Below, in pieces: positions 6,602-14,197 of a DNA stretch of 40,570 bases; the stretch's first letter is position 1, and the number at the start of each line of letters is the position of its first letter. Both the position numbers and the translations under genes were made by a program. The DNA is from Bacillota bacterium (GTDB lineage: Bacteria > Bacillota > Clostridia > Lachnospirales > Lachnospiraceae). The stretch spans positions 1 to 40,570 of the forward strand of contig JAEWAK010000019.1 of NCBI GenBank assembly GCA_023391695.1, given 5' to 3'. The notes beneath the pieces were generated by a model. That model saw nothing but the letters and a program-made list of their open reading frames with translations. It made no database searches and was not told the origin of the DNA.

Positions 6602-7298
6602 CCTGCATATCCATTCCTGTTTATCACCCTGCGGCGATACGGATATGACCCCCGGAAATATTGTCGGTATGGCAGTGGTGAAACAACTGGATGTAATAGC
6701 TCTTACGGATCATAATTCCTGTAAGAACTGTCCCGCTTTTCTAAAAATTGCAAAGGACTATGGAATAACGGCAATTCCCGGCATGGAACTATGTACGTCC
6801 GAGGAAGTGCATGTAGTGTGCTTATTCCCTGACTTAGACGACGCCATGGGTTTTGATGAATATACCTATGGCAGGTTAATACCTTTTCCCAATGAGGAGG
6901 ATATCTTCGGAAGGCAGGAGATATGCAATGAACTGGACGAAAGAATCGGCAGGGAACCGAATCTTTTGATTAATGCAACCGGTATCTCCTTTGACCAGGT
7001 CCATGATCTGGTACAAAAATACCATGGAATCATGATTCCTGCACACATTGACAAAAGTTCCAACAGCCTTCTGTCCAATTTAGGGTTCATACCGCCGGAT
7101 TCTGAGTTCTCCTGCGTGGAGTTAAAAGATTTATCCAGACTTCATGAATTAAGAAAATCAAATCCTTACCTGGATAAATGTAATATTATAAGTAATTCCG
7201 ACGCCCACTATCTGGAGCATATCAATGAGCCGGTAAATTATTTATATGCAGAAAGCAGACAGATTCCGGATATCTTTAAGGCGCTCCGGAGATTTTAG
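6582..7298 (+). CDS. PHP-domain metal-dependent phosphoesterase
   Basis: A 238-residue PHP-family protein, expected to be a tri-metal phosphoesterase. The metal-binding motifs are all present: DLHIHSCLSPCGD at residues 7-19, ALTDHNS near 38, PGMELCTSEEVHVVCL near 66, IPAHIDK near 153 and SNSDAHYLE near 207. The open frame extends upstream to 6480, but that would overlap the DRTGG gene by 120 nt; ATG 6582 gives the usual short N-terminus before the HxH motif and a 20-nt overlap. An alternative ATG at 6570 is four codons upstream. The substrate is unknown; a nucleotide or small phosphoester is likely from the family. A hairpin terminator overlaps its stop codon. Its place in this operon suggests removal of a signalling nucleotide, but that is inference. 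Confidence 0.83.
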   Translation: MLPLSYDLHIHSCLSPCGDTDMTPGNIVGMAVVKQLDVIALTDHNSCKNCPAFLKIAKDYGITAIPGMELCTSEEVHVVCLFPDLDDAMGFDEYTYGRLIPFPNEEDIFGRQEICNELDERIGREPNLLINATGISFDQVHDLVQKYHGIMIPAHIDKSSNSLLSNLGFIPPDSEFSCVELKDLSRLHELRKSNPYLDKCNIISNSDAHYLEHINEPVNYLYAESRQIPDIFKALRRF

Positions 7299-7322
7299 CA
7301 GGATATGGGGAGCGTCTTTTTT
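7282..7322 (+). terminator. Intrinsic terminator after the PHP gene
   Basis: CGCTCC (7282-7287) pairs with GGAGCG (7309-7314), followed by TCTTTTTT to 7322. The stem begins inside the last codons of the PHP gene. It closes the plus-strand operon where it converges with the minus-strand hydrogenase operon. The loop is long (21 nt). Confidence 0.65.
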
Positions 7323-7391
7323 CGCCGGAAACCGGTTAAAATAAATTCTGGTGTACGGTTAGGTTGGTATGGATATCAGCTTGTCGGTACA

Positions 7392-8849
7392 CTAGGATCT
7401 GTGCATGGAAAATTCCAGGTCTTCATAGAGTTTCAGATTTTCATGGATTTCACGTTCGTCTGCCTGGGCAAACAGCTTGTCGCGGTTTATAAAAGACGGA
7501 CGTCCGGTTAAAATGCTTCCCGGGCCGTTCTGGCAGCCGCCTTCACAGACCATGCCTTCCAGGAAATCTTCCGGAAGCTTACCTGCCTTTAGTAGCATTA
7601 AAGCTTTCTTACATTCTGCCGCACCGTTGCAGGCCCTTACCGACAGGCCGGCATCTTCTTCGCTTTCCTTTAAAGACTGGAGTACAGAAGCGGTAACTCC
7701 GCCGGACACACAGAATTTCTTGCCGTAAATGCTTCCCTGCTGGAGGTTTTCGGCAGTTTCTTTTGGTTCCACCTCTTTTGCCCGGAACATGGCATATAAT
7801 TCTTCCAAAGTCAGGGCATAATCAGCGCCTTTTAAGGCTACCGTATCCAGCACTTCCCCTTTTTTGGCAATACAGGGCCCGATAAATACACAGACAGCAC
7901 CGGGATGCAGGGTTTTTATCAGGCGTGCGGTTGCCGTCATGGGAGATATGGTGGTGGATATGTTGGCTTCCAACTTAGGGTAATGTCTGCGTATCATTTT
8001 CACAAAAGCCGGGCAGCAGGAGGTTGTCATCTGCTTGTCTTCTTTATGTGCTTCGGCCCATTCTTTTGCCTCACTGGCAGCCACCAGGTCGGCACCCAGG
8101 GCGACTTCATACATTCCGTCAAACCCCAGTTCTTTTAAGGCATTTGCCATACTTGCCGCGGTTACTTCGGAACCGAACTGTCCTTCCCAGGCAGGGGCCA
8201 GCATGGCATATACGGGTATATCTGGGCGTTCCACAAGATCTATTACATCAACCAGGAAAGAACGGTCCGAAATTGCACCAAAGGGACAGTTCTTGATACA
8301 GGCTCCGCAGTCGATACATTTTTCTTCGTTAATAACAACGATATTGTACTCATTCATGGTAATGGCATCCACCGGACAGCTTCTCTTGCAGGGACGCATC
8401 AGGTCGGCGATGGCATTATAGGGACAGGCCTGGGAACATTTGCCGCATTCCTTGCAGAGATTCGGATCAATATGGGCCCGGTCCCGGAGCATGGTGATTG
8501 CATCAAAATTGCAGGCGGCCTGGCACCGTTTGCCCATACACTTCTGGCAGTTGTCCGTTACAACGAACCGGGTAATGGGGCAGCCTTCACAGGCGGAATT
8601 AATTACCTGGACCACATTTTTGTTATCGGAACCTGCCGAAGGTGATTTCCCTTCTGCCAAACGGATTCTTTGGCGGATAATTTCCCTTTCTTTATAAATA
8701 CAGCAGCGGAAATTGGCCTGGGGCCCAGGTATCAATTCATAGGGGAGAGCTTCCTTTTTCGCCTCCAGCTCACCGGAAAATGCAAGCTTTGCTACTTCGT
8801 AAAGCACCTCCTGTTTAATGGTATCAATATTCGTATTTACTCCTAACAT
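7392..8849 (-). CDS. [FeFe] hydrogenase, group B-like, with extra N-terminal Fe-S clusters
   Basis: A 485-residue soluble [FeFe] hydrogenase-family protein. The N-terminal half carries many cysteines: CEGCP and CQKCMGKRCQAAC near residues 87-113, then ferredoxin motifs CKECGKCSQACP (about 132-143) and CIDCGACIKNCP (about 178-189). The H-cluster domain has L1 TTSCCPAF (Cys278-Cys279, both kept), L2 IGPCIAKK (Cys326, variant of MPCxxK) and L3 EGMVCEGGCQNG (Cys435, Cys439). The intact L1 pair suggests real catalysis, unlike the protein at 4804. The layout fits the monomeric group B-like hydrogenases of fermentative Clostridia, thought to use ferredoxin. The frame opens seven codons earlier, but AAGGAGT 6 nt before ATG 8849 decides the start. 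It is the last gene of a four-gene operon with the SpoIIE-like phosphatase. Confidence 0.88.
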   Translation of the reverse strand: MLGVNTNIDTIKQEVLYEVAKLAFSGELEAKKEALPYELIPGPQANFRCCIYKEREIIRQRIRLAEGKSPSAGSDNKNVVQVINSACEGCPITRFVVTDNCQKCMGKRCQAACNFDAITMLRDRAHIDPNLCKECGKCSQACPYNAIADLMRPCKRSCPVDAITMNEYNIVVINEEKCIDCGACIKNCPFGAISDRSFLVDVIDLVERPDIPVYAMLAPAWEGQFGSEVTAASMANALKELGFDGMYEVALGADLVAASEAKEWAEAHKEDKQMTTSCCPAFVKMIRRHYPKLEANISTTISPMTATARLIKTLHPGAVCVFIGPCIAKKGEVLDTVALKGADYALTLEELYAMFRAKEVEPKETAENLQQGSIYGKKFCVSGGVTASVLQSLKESEEDAGLSVRACNGAAECKKALMLLKAGKLPEDFLEGMVCEGGCQNGPGSILTGRPSFINRDKLFAQADEREIHENLKLYEDLEFSMHRS

Positions 8850-8890
8850 GTTATCACTCCTTAAGTACACTAAATAACGGTTATAATCCT

Positions 8891-10063
8891 TTAAAAATAT
8901 TTTATGTTTACTTCCTTGCCCATTTTACGTGCCGTATCCCGAATCTGTTCCACCAGGTGCATGCGGATGCTTAAATCAAAGGGGAGGCCCGGATTCTGAT
9001 GGGCTTCATTGATTGCCTTGCCTACATAAAGGTTTAATGCGGTACAGTCTTCGATAATCAGTTTTGCAACCTTTGAACCTCCATTGTCCTTATCCAGTTC
9101 TTCAAAGAAGATTTCGTCTATATTGCCTTCCACATAGTGTTTCATTAAAACCAGAGCCCTGGATAAAGTCAAAACCCCTTCCGTTACCAGGTCAATGTCT
9201 TCAATCCAGGCAATGGGAGGTAGGGCGGGATCCGTATAATTAAGCGAAGTCTTAATCGGTTTATCAAGTACCCGGGAAGCAATGTTGGCGCTGGTTCCCC
9301 CGCAGATAATTTTTTTCGTCCGGCCTTTCATGAACTCATGGATCAAATAAGCGTCATCCGCTTTGTCCGCTGGAGGCCCGGTCAGCAGATTTATGGTTTT
9401 CGTGCCAATAATCCGCGCCACCGCAACGGTTGTATCATCCCCGGGAACCTGCATATATAAATCATTACAGGCCTTGGTCAGAACGGTGGCAAGCCTTGAG
9501 GCCGAGAGGGTTTCACTTGTGGCTTTAAGAGCATAATCCGCCATGCTCTGCCAGGTCCAGCCGAAATTTAAAAGCTGGCCGACCCCTGCATGGATCACTC
9601 CGTCGCTCATTAAAATAAAACAGTCGTTTAACATCACCTGAAAGCGGTATTCCCGGATGGTTTTATTTTCAAGGATCCTTTCTTTATAAGGGACTTCGAG
9701 AAGCTTTTGGTTCCGGATAAATACACAGCTTGGATTGTCAAATTCCACAAGGTAAGCTTCCCCGTCATGGAAGATCTGCAGAATACTGAAGGTAGAATAG
9801 GCAACCTGGCGAACCTGACATACGGGAAGGGTTTTTGCAATGGTTTCCACGCAGTCATCAATTCCCGCACCGTTTAAGAACATGGTGCCGAGAATCTTGG
9901 AGGTAAGGGTGGCCAGTATATTTGCTTTCACACCGCTTCCCATACCGTCGGCCAATATCATTATATTAGAATCTTCGGTTTTTAGCAATTCCACTTTATC
10001 CCCGCACAGCTCTTCATGATGTTTGTTTAAACTTTTGTAAGAAGCATCGATGCTTACATTCAT
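8891..10063 (-). CDS. SpoIIE/PP2C-family serine phosphatase linked to H-cluster sensor
   Basis: A 390-residue PP2C-like phosphatase of the SpoIIE type. The metal-binding core is visible as CGDKVELL near residue 19 followed by ILADGMGSGVKANILATL near 34-50 and, later, LMSDGVIHAG and GDDTTVAVARI, the usual acidic SpoIIE motifs. The last 150 residues (from GRTKKIICGGTSANIAS) form a further domain often found with hydrogenase-linked phosphatases. ATG 10063 with AAAGGAG 7 nt upstream is preferred over an in-frame ATG at 10114 that lies inside the preceding gene. It starts 14 nt after the H-cluster/PAS gene. Hydrogenase genes adjacent to such phosphatases are classed as putative sensory (group C3-like), so this is probably the output of H2/redox sensing. 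The substrate, expected to be a phosphorylated STAS protein, is not in the window. Confidence 0.86.
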   Translation of the reverse strand: MNVSIDASYKSLNKHHEELCGDKVELLKTEDSNIMILADGMGSGVKANILATLTSKILGTMFLNGAGIDDCVETIAKTLPVCQVRQVAYSTFSILQIFHDGEAYLVEFDNPSCVFIRNQKLLEVPYKERILENKTIREYRFQVMLNDCFILMSDGVIHAGVGQLLNFGWTWQSMADYALKATSETLSASRLATVLTKACNDLYMQVPGDDTTVAVARIIGTKTINLLTGPPADKADDAYLIHEFMKGRTKKIICGGTSANIASRVLDKPIKTSLNYTDPALPPIAWIEDIDLVTEGVLTLSRALVLMKHYVEGNIDEIFFEELDKDNGGSKVAKLIIEDCTALNLYVGKAINEAHQNPGLPFDLSIRMHLVEQIRDTARKMGKEVNIKYF

Positions 10064-10076
10064 AACCGGCTCCTTT

Positions 10077-11822
10077 CTACACATTTTTCTTTTTCGGCGG
10101 TTCCACACCGTCATAAAGAATGGTATCCCGAAGCTTGGTCAGTGTAACCTTGGTTTCGGCAGTGGTCTCGCCCAGTAAACCGGCTATCTGCTGTGCCACC
10201 ATCATCTGTTTGTCAATTACTTTCTGGGCCATTTCGATGGTATCGACCTTTATCTTATAGGCTTGCTTTATCTTGTCTTCTTCCTCCGTAATGTCCTGGA
10301 AGATTCCCAGCACCGCACTCTGTTCATGAACATAGACGATATTCTGTAAGGTGATAAGACTCTGTTCTGTGTATTCCACCTTTTTGCCCATAATGGGATT
10401 GTGGGTATTTAATACTTCCAGGAAATCCGTATGGTCAATGATTTCATAGAGATACATTTCACGGGCTTTTGCCCTGGAAATATGAAAATAATTTTCTGCC
10501 GCGCCGTTGAATTCCACTATCTTTAAATCGGAATCCGCCAGGATTATGATATTCGGGGTTGTATCCAACACTACATTAGCCATGGACTGGGCTTTCTCAT
10601 GCATATAAGGGATACACATGGTAAGTTCGGCTTTGCCCTGGTAGACCGCAATTGCTTTCTCCCGGCAGCTGATGTAACCACAGGCACCGCAGTTTAATTC
10701 ATCTTCCGGTTTAATTTTGCCGATTTTACTTAAGATGTGGTTTATCTCTTCTTCGGTGGGAAGGGGATCTTTCGGGGAACGGTTTAAGAAGACTTTATGA
10801 AAGGAAATATCTTTCCCGCGGTCATAAAAGGAAGGATCCGTCAAAGGCTGTTTCTGCACGGCTTCTTCTAAATCCAGTTTCACTTTAAAGCGGGAAATGG
10901 AATCCCGGTCTACCGCAGAACCTTTAATACATCCGCCGTTGCAGATATCGGCTTCAATAAAGCATCCGGATACCTCACCGCGCTCCATGCTCTGGAATAA
11001 TTCGATACAGTTTTTTATACCGTGGACATAAAATTTACGATAGTTATCCGGCAGTTTCCTGGAGACAACCACAGAGGACAAAACACCGCTGCTAATGGGA
11101 TACAGCCGGTTAACACGGGGATTGGGGTTATGGGGAGGGGTATCCTCCTGTTCCATAATATCGATATTCTCTTCTTTTAACCATTGTTCCACTTCGGGAA
11201 AGTTAATTACTGCATCTACAAAACCTACGGTTCTGGGATCACTTTCTGCTTCCCGTTTTTTGGAGATACAGGGGCCTAAGAATACAATCTTTACGTTATG
11301 TCCTAATTCTTTACGGATTAACTTGCCATGGGCAATCATGGGGGAATCCACAGGAGCCATATATTCTGTCAGGCTTGGATAATAGATTTCGATTAAGTCA
11401 TTAACACTTGGACAACAAGTTGTTATTATATTATTCATTGTTCCGGCTGTCAATAGTTTTTCATATTCCTCCGTTACAAAGGCGGCACCTTCTGCGGTTT
11501 CCCGGACCATGGAAAACCCAAGTTTCATTAAAGCGGTAATGACCTGTCCGGGGGTTTTATATTTTAATATGCCAAGATAGGCAGGGGCAATGGAAACAAC
11601 AGTCGGAATCTTATCCCTTAAATACCCCTTTACTTTCTCCAGGTCGCTGATAAAAGTCTTGGCATTCTGGGGACAGGCCTCCAGGCAGTGTCCGCACAGA
11701 ATGCATTTATCATTCATAATCTGAGCCTGCTCATTTTTTACCGTAATGGCTTTTACTTCGCAGGTCCGGACACATTTATAACAATTCCTGCACTTTGCCT
11801 CTTTAAAGCCGATGACATTCAT
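10077..11822 (-). CDS. Sensory [FeFe] hydrogenase-like protein with PAS domain
   Basis: A 581-residue cytoplasmic sensor. The order is: two [4Fe-4S] ferredoxin motifs (CRNCYKCVRTC at 11-21, CILCGHCLEACP at 40-51); the H-cluster domain with L1 TTCCPS (Cys136-Cys137), L2 LGPCISKK (Cys185) and L3 ADICNGGCIKG (Cys294, Cys298); an Fe-S domain CGACGYISC (Cys378, 381, 386; distal Cys403); a PAS domain at about 416-490 (VVLDTTPNIIILADSD); and a C-terminal helix. It should bind an H-cluster and signal through PAS to the phosphatase encoded next. It keeps both L1 cysteines, unlike the protein at 4804. The start at 11822 has GGGGAGG at 8 nt; it overlaps the preceding ferredoxin gene by 20 nt. Maturases HydEFG are not visible here. 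Confidence 0.88.
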   Translation of the reverse strand: MNVIGFKEAKCRNCYKCVRTCEVKAITVKNEQAQIMNDKCILCGHCLEACPQNAKTFISDLEKVKGYLRDKIPTVVSIAPAYLGILKYKTPGQVITALMKLGFSMVRETAEGAAFVTEEYEKLLTAGTMNNIITTCCPSVNDLIEIYYPSLTEYMAPVDSPMIAHGKLIRKELGHNVKIVFLGPCISKKREAESDPRTVGFVDAVINFPEVEQWLKEENIDIMEQEDTPPHNPNPRVNRLYPISSGVLSSVVVSRKLPDNYRKFYVHGIKNCIELFQSMERGEVSGCFIEADICNGGCIKGSAVDRDSISRFKVKLDLEEAVQKQPLTDPSFYDRGKDISFHKVFLNRSPKDPLPTEEEINHILSKIGKIKPEDELNCGACGYISCREKAIAVYQGKAELTMCIPYMHEKAQSMANVVLDTTPNIIILADSDLKIVEFNGAAENYFHISRAKAREMYLYEIIDHTDFLEVLNTHNPIMGKKVEYTEQSLITLQNIVYVHEQSAVLGIFQDITEEEDKIKQAYKIKVDTIEMAQKVIDKQMMVAQQIAGLLGETTAETKVTLTKLRDTILYDGVEPPKKKNV

Positions 11823-12063
11823 TCTTAAGCCTCCCCAGTACTTCCCGTTCAAAAAAGCCCTCCGTATTATCCGGTGCTAAGGAAAATAACTCCTCATTCA
11901 CTTTAACACAGACGCCTTTTACACATTGTCCGATACAAAACGAGCCGTTTAATTCTACCTTATCTTCCAACTTATGTAATAAGATAAGCTGTTCCAGCAA
12001 ATGGACAATTTCTCTTGAACCCTTTAAGTGACATGAACTTCCAATACATATTGTAATAACCAT
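11803..12063 (-). CDS. Small thioredoxin-like 2Fe-2S ferredoxin
   Basis: An 86-residue [2Fe-2S] protein of the NuoE/thioredoxin-like ferredoxin fold, shorter than NuoE because the N-terminal helices are missing. The ligands are CIGSSCHLKGS at residues 6-16 and SFCIGQCVKGV near 41-51. It probably passes electrons to or from the H-cluster/PAS protein, with which it overlaps by 20 nt. AGGAGGG 8 nt upstream supports ATG 12063. It is the first gene of the operon and sits just after a strong promoter and a Rex-like operator. Confidence 0.83.
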   Translation of the reverse strand: MVITICIGSSCHLKGSREIVHLLEQLILLHKLEDKVELNGSFCIGQCVKGVCVKVNEELFSLAPDNTEGFFEREVLGRLKNECHRL

Positions 12064-12085
12064 ACCTTTACCCTCCTAATAAAGA

Positions 12086-12103
12086 TTGTTTGAAATTTAA
12101 CAA
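12086..12103. promoter_or_regulatory. Rex-like operator downstream of the sensory hydrogenase promoter
   Basis: TTGTTTGAAATTTAACAA matches the Rex consensus TTGTTAANNNNTTAACAA at 12 of 14 defined positions. It begins about 12 nt downstream (minus strand) of the -10 box, a position suited to blocking transcription. Rex responds to the NADH/NAD+ ratio and commonly controls hydrogenase and fermentation genes in Clostridia. This is by eye; no Rex gene is in the window. Confidence 0.5.
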
Positions 12104-12115
12104 TGTTTGATTGTT

Positions 12116-12144
12116 ATTCTAGCACTTAACTTACCTGCTGTCAA
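12116..12144 (-). promoter_or_regulatory. Sigma-A promoter of the sensory hydrogenase operon
   Basis: On the minus strand TTGACA (12139-12144), a 17-nt spacer and TAGAAT (12116-12121) form a near-consensus promoter about 45 nt before the ferredoxin gene. It is the best promoter on this side of the island and drives the four-gene operon down to 7392. Confidence 0.75.
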
Positions 12145-12293
12145 AGGGTATTTGAGGGTTTCCAAGGGCAGACCCGGGGGGGATAAGTTGAGAATTTCTA
12201 CGGTAGTTTCCAGGTGACTTTTTCAGCCGCCGCCTTTGAAGGGTTTTACTTTATACAGGAACGAAAAATGCCCTTTATTTTTCTTTGTTATAT

Positions 12294-12456
12294 GATATAA
12301 TATCGGTAGACATTATATCAGCGCCGAACAAAGTGAGTGCGCAATAACAGTACGAAGTACCACATATCATGGGAGCTTGCGGACATGATATAATGAAAAC
12401 GGAGTGCAAAATCCGATCGGAGTAACAAGATCATGAACCTGTTTTGGGTTCATGAT
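12294..12456 (+). other. Hairpin array in the asnS leader
   Basis: Three hairpins follow one another: GATATAAT/ATTATATC (12294-12319), ATATCATG/CATGATAT (12364-12391) and ATCATGAACC/GGTTCATGAT (12430-12456). Each contains or abuts the string GATATAAT, so they look like reiterated units of one small element. Short GCGC and GTAC repeats lie between them. The first contains a perfect -10 box TATAAT (12296-12301) with a poor -35. A T-box would be expected for a tRNA synthetase gene, but I see no T-box sequence (GGTGG). The left part of this gap (12145-12290) shows nothing recognisable. Confidence 0.55.
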
Positions 12457-12498
12457 ATAATTAGGTAAAGAGAAAAATTTGACAAAGGAGCCAGGTTT

Positions 12499-13890
12499 AT
12501 GGAGTTGATTACAATCCGGGAATTGTATAGAGAAAAGGAAAAATATATTGGCAAGGAAATAAAGGCAGGAGGCTGGGTCAGAAGTGTGAGGGATTCCAAG
12601 GCCTTTGGTTTTATCGTGTTACACGACGGAACCTATTTTGAGACTTTACAGATTGTTTATCATGATAGTATGGAGAATTTTAATGAAATTTCAAAGTTGA
12701 ATGTCGGTTCGGCCATTCTAATCGAAGGAGAACTGGTGGCTACACCGGAGGCGAAACAGCCTTTTGAAATTCAGGCTAAATCCATTCAGATAGAAGGTAC
12801 TTCTACCGCGGATTATCCCCTGCAAAAGAAAAGGCACAGTCTGGAATTTTTAAGGACCATTTCACACTTACGTCCAAGGACCAATACCTTCCAGGCGGTA
12901 TTTCGTGTCCGTTCCCTGATTGCCTATGCAATTCACAAGTATTTTCAGGACAGGGACTTTGTATATGTGCATACACCCTTGATTACCGGCAGTGATGCGG
13001 AGGGAGCGGGAGAAATGTTCCGCGTAACGACCCTGGATATGGAGAAGCTTCCTTTAACGAAAGAAGGTAAAGTGGATTTTGCCGAGGATTTCTTCGGAAA
13101 GGAAACCAATTTAACCGTAAGCGGCCAGTTAAACGGTGAAACTTATGCCATGGCTTTCCGTAATATCTATACCTTCGGTCCTACTTTCCGTGCGGAGAAT
13201 TCCAATACCACACGCCATGCCGCGGAATTCTGGATGATCGAGCCGGAGATCGCATTTGCGGATTTAAAGGATGATATGGCGTTGGCAGAAGGAATGCTTA
13301 AGTTCATTATCCGTTATGTGTTGGAACATGCACCGGAAGAGATGGAGTTCTTTAGCCAGTTTGTGGATAAAGGGCTGCTGGAGAGGCTTAACCATGTTGT
13401 GAATTCGGATTTCGGACATGTTACCTATACGGAAGCAATTGAAATCTTAGAGAAAAATAACGACAAGTTTGAATATAAAGTCAGCTGGGGCTGTGATTTG
13501 CAGACGGAGCATGAGAGATATTTAACGGAGGAAATCTATAAGAAACCCGTATTCGTAACAGATTACCCGAAGGATATCAAGGCGTTTTACATGAAGCTAA
13601 ATGAGGATAATAAAACTGTGGCTGCCATGGATTTACTGGTACCGGGTATCGGTGAAATTATCGGAGGAAGCCAGAGAGAAGATGACTATGACAGATTAAT
13701 TGCCAGAATGGATGAATTAGACCTTAAGAAAGAAGATTATGATTTCTATTTAGACCTTAGGAAATACGGTTCCGCAAGGCATGCAGGCTTCGGTCTGGGC
13801 TTTGAACGCTGTGTTATGTATCTGACCGGCATGGGTAATATCCGGGATGTTATTCCATTCCCCCGTACGGTAAATAACTGTGAGCTGTAA
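12499..13890 (+). CDS. asnS: Asparaginyl-tRNA synthetase
   Basis: A 463-residue class IIb aminoacyl-tRNA synthetase that charges tRNA-Asn with asparagine in the cytoplasm. The N-terminal OB-fold anticodon-binding domain is at residues 15-110 (KAGGWVRSVRDSKAFGFI). The catalytic core follows, with motif 2 FRAENSNTTRHAAEFWM near residue 229 and motif 3 GFGLGFERCVMYLTG near 428. The length and the FPRTVNNCEL C-terminus are typical of AsnRS rather than AspRS. AAAGGAG lies about 9 nt before ATG 12499. It stands alone between a hairpin-rich leader and a downstream terminator and is not part of the hydrogenase island. Confidence 0.95.
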   Translation: MELITIRELYREKEKYIGKEIKAGGWVRSVRDSKAFGFIVLHDGTYFETLQIVYHDSMENFNEISKLNVGSAILIEGELVATPEAKQPFEIQAKSIQIEGTSTADYPLQKKRHSLEFLRTISHLRPRTNTFQAVFRVRSLIAYAIHKYFQDRDFVYVHTPLITGSDAEGAGEMFRVTTLDMEKLPLTKEGKVDFAEDFFGKETNLTVSGQLNGETYAMAFRNIYTFGPTFRAENSNTTRHAAEFWMIEPEIAFADLKDDMALAEGMLKFIIRYVLEHAPEEMEFFSQFVDKGLLERLNHVVNSDFGHVTYTEAIEILEKNNDKFEYKVSWGCDLQTEHERYLTEEIYKKPVFVTDYPKDIKAFYMKLNEDNKTVAAMDLLVPGIGEIIGGSQREDDYDRLIARMDELDLKKEDYDFYLDLRKYGSARHAGFGLGFERCVMYLTGMGNIRDVIPFPRTVNNCEL

Positions 13891-13896
13891 GTAACT

Positions 13897-13923
13897 GCGG
13901 ATATTTGTATTCCGCTTTAATTT
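13897..13923 (+). terminator. Probable terminator after asnS
   Basis: GCGGA (13897-13901) and TCCGC (13911-13915) form a short stem followed by TTTAATTT. It lies just after the asnS stop. The stem is short, so termination may be partial. Confidence 0.5.
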
Positions 13924-13977
13924 GTGTAAGGTTAAATTAAAATTTAATTAAAATAGTTGTAAAAAAAGGCTATAGTA

Positions 13978-14006
13978 TTGACAAACTGGAAATACCATGG
14001 TAACAT
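13978..14006 (+). promoter_or_regulatory. Promoter of the P-type ATPase gene
   Basis: TTGACA (13978-13983), 17-nt spacer, TAACAT (14001-14006). The predicted start near 14013 coincides with the beginning of the riboswitch-like leader. The flanking bases resemble the promoter at 24650-24677 beyond the two hexamers. Confidence 0.65.
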
Positions 14007-14014
14007 TTCAAAGT

Positions 14015-14100
14015 ATTATATGAGGGAGTAATTAGCGCAGACGTAAAGCGTGGTAAGTCAACATCCCTGGCTGCGATATCAGCCTGGCTTATCTTAAAGT
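14015..14100 (+). ncRNA. Probable yybP-ykoY (Mn2+) riboswitch
   Basis: The leader contains the hallmark strings of the yybP-ykoY aptamer: GAGGGAGTA (14022-14030), AAGTCAACAT (14055-14064) and the paired CTGGCTG/CAGCCTGGCTT (14067-14090). It is followed by intrinsic terminator hairpins and then by a P-type ATPase gene, a classic target of this Mn2+-sensing class. When Mn2+ is high, such riboswitches usually turn on efflux transporters. Identification is by conserved strings and context, not by a covariance search. Confidence 0.72.
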
Positions 14101-14103
14101 ATG

Positions 14104-14145
14104 AGACTCATGTACAGAAAATCCTGTACTTGAGTCTTTTTATAT
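14104..14145 (+). terminator. Riboswitch terminator hairpin
   Basis: AGACTCATGTACAG (14104-14117) pairs with CTGTACTTGAGTCT (14124-14137), a 14-bp stem with one mismatch and a 6-nt loop, followed by TTTTTATAT. It is a strong intrinsic terminator in the expression-platform position of the Mn2+ riboswitch. Confidence 0.8.
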
Positions 14146-14182
14146 AAAAAAAGGTCAAGTACAGTAACTTGATCTTTTTTTT
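14146..14182 (+). terminator. Second terminator-like hairpin before the ATPase start
   Basis: An A-rich arm ending in GGTCAAGT (to 14160) pairs with ACTTGATC and eight Ts (14167-14182) around a 6-nt loop; about 15 pairs form with one G-U. It ends 4 nt before the AGGAGG ribosome site. It could be a second attenuator or a stem that affects ribosome access. Confidence 0.6.
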
Positions 14183-14197
14183 ATTAGGAGGATGTCT

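Noticed and set aside
12145..12498. T-box riboswitch ahead of asnS
   Set aside because: No GGTGG T-box sequence or antiterminator pattern found.
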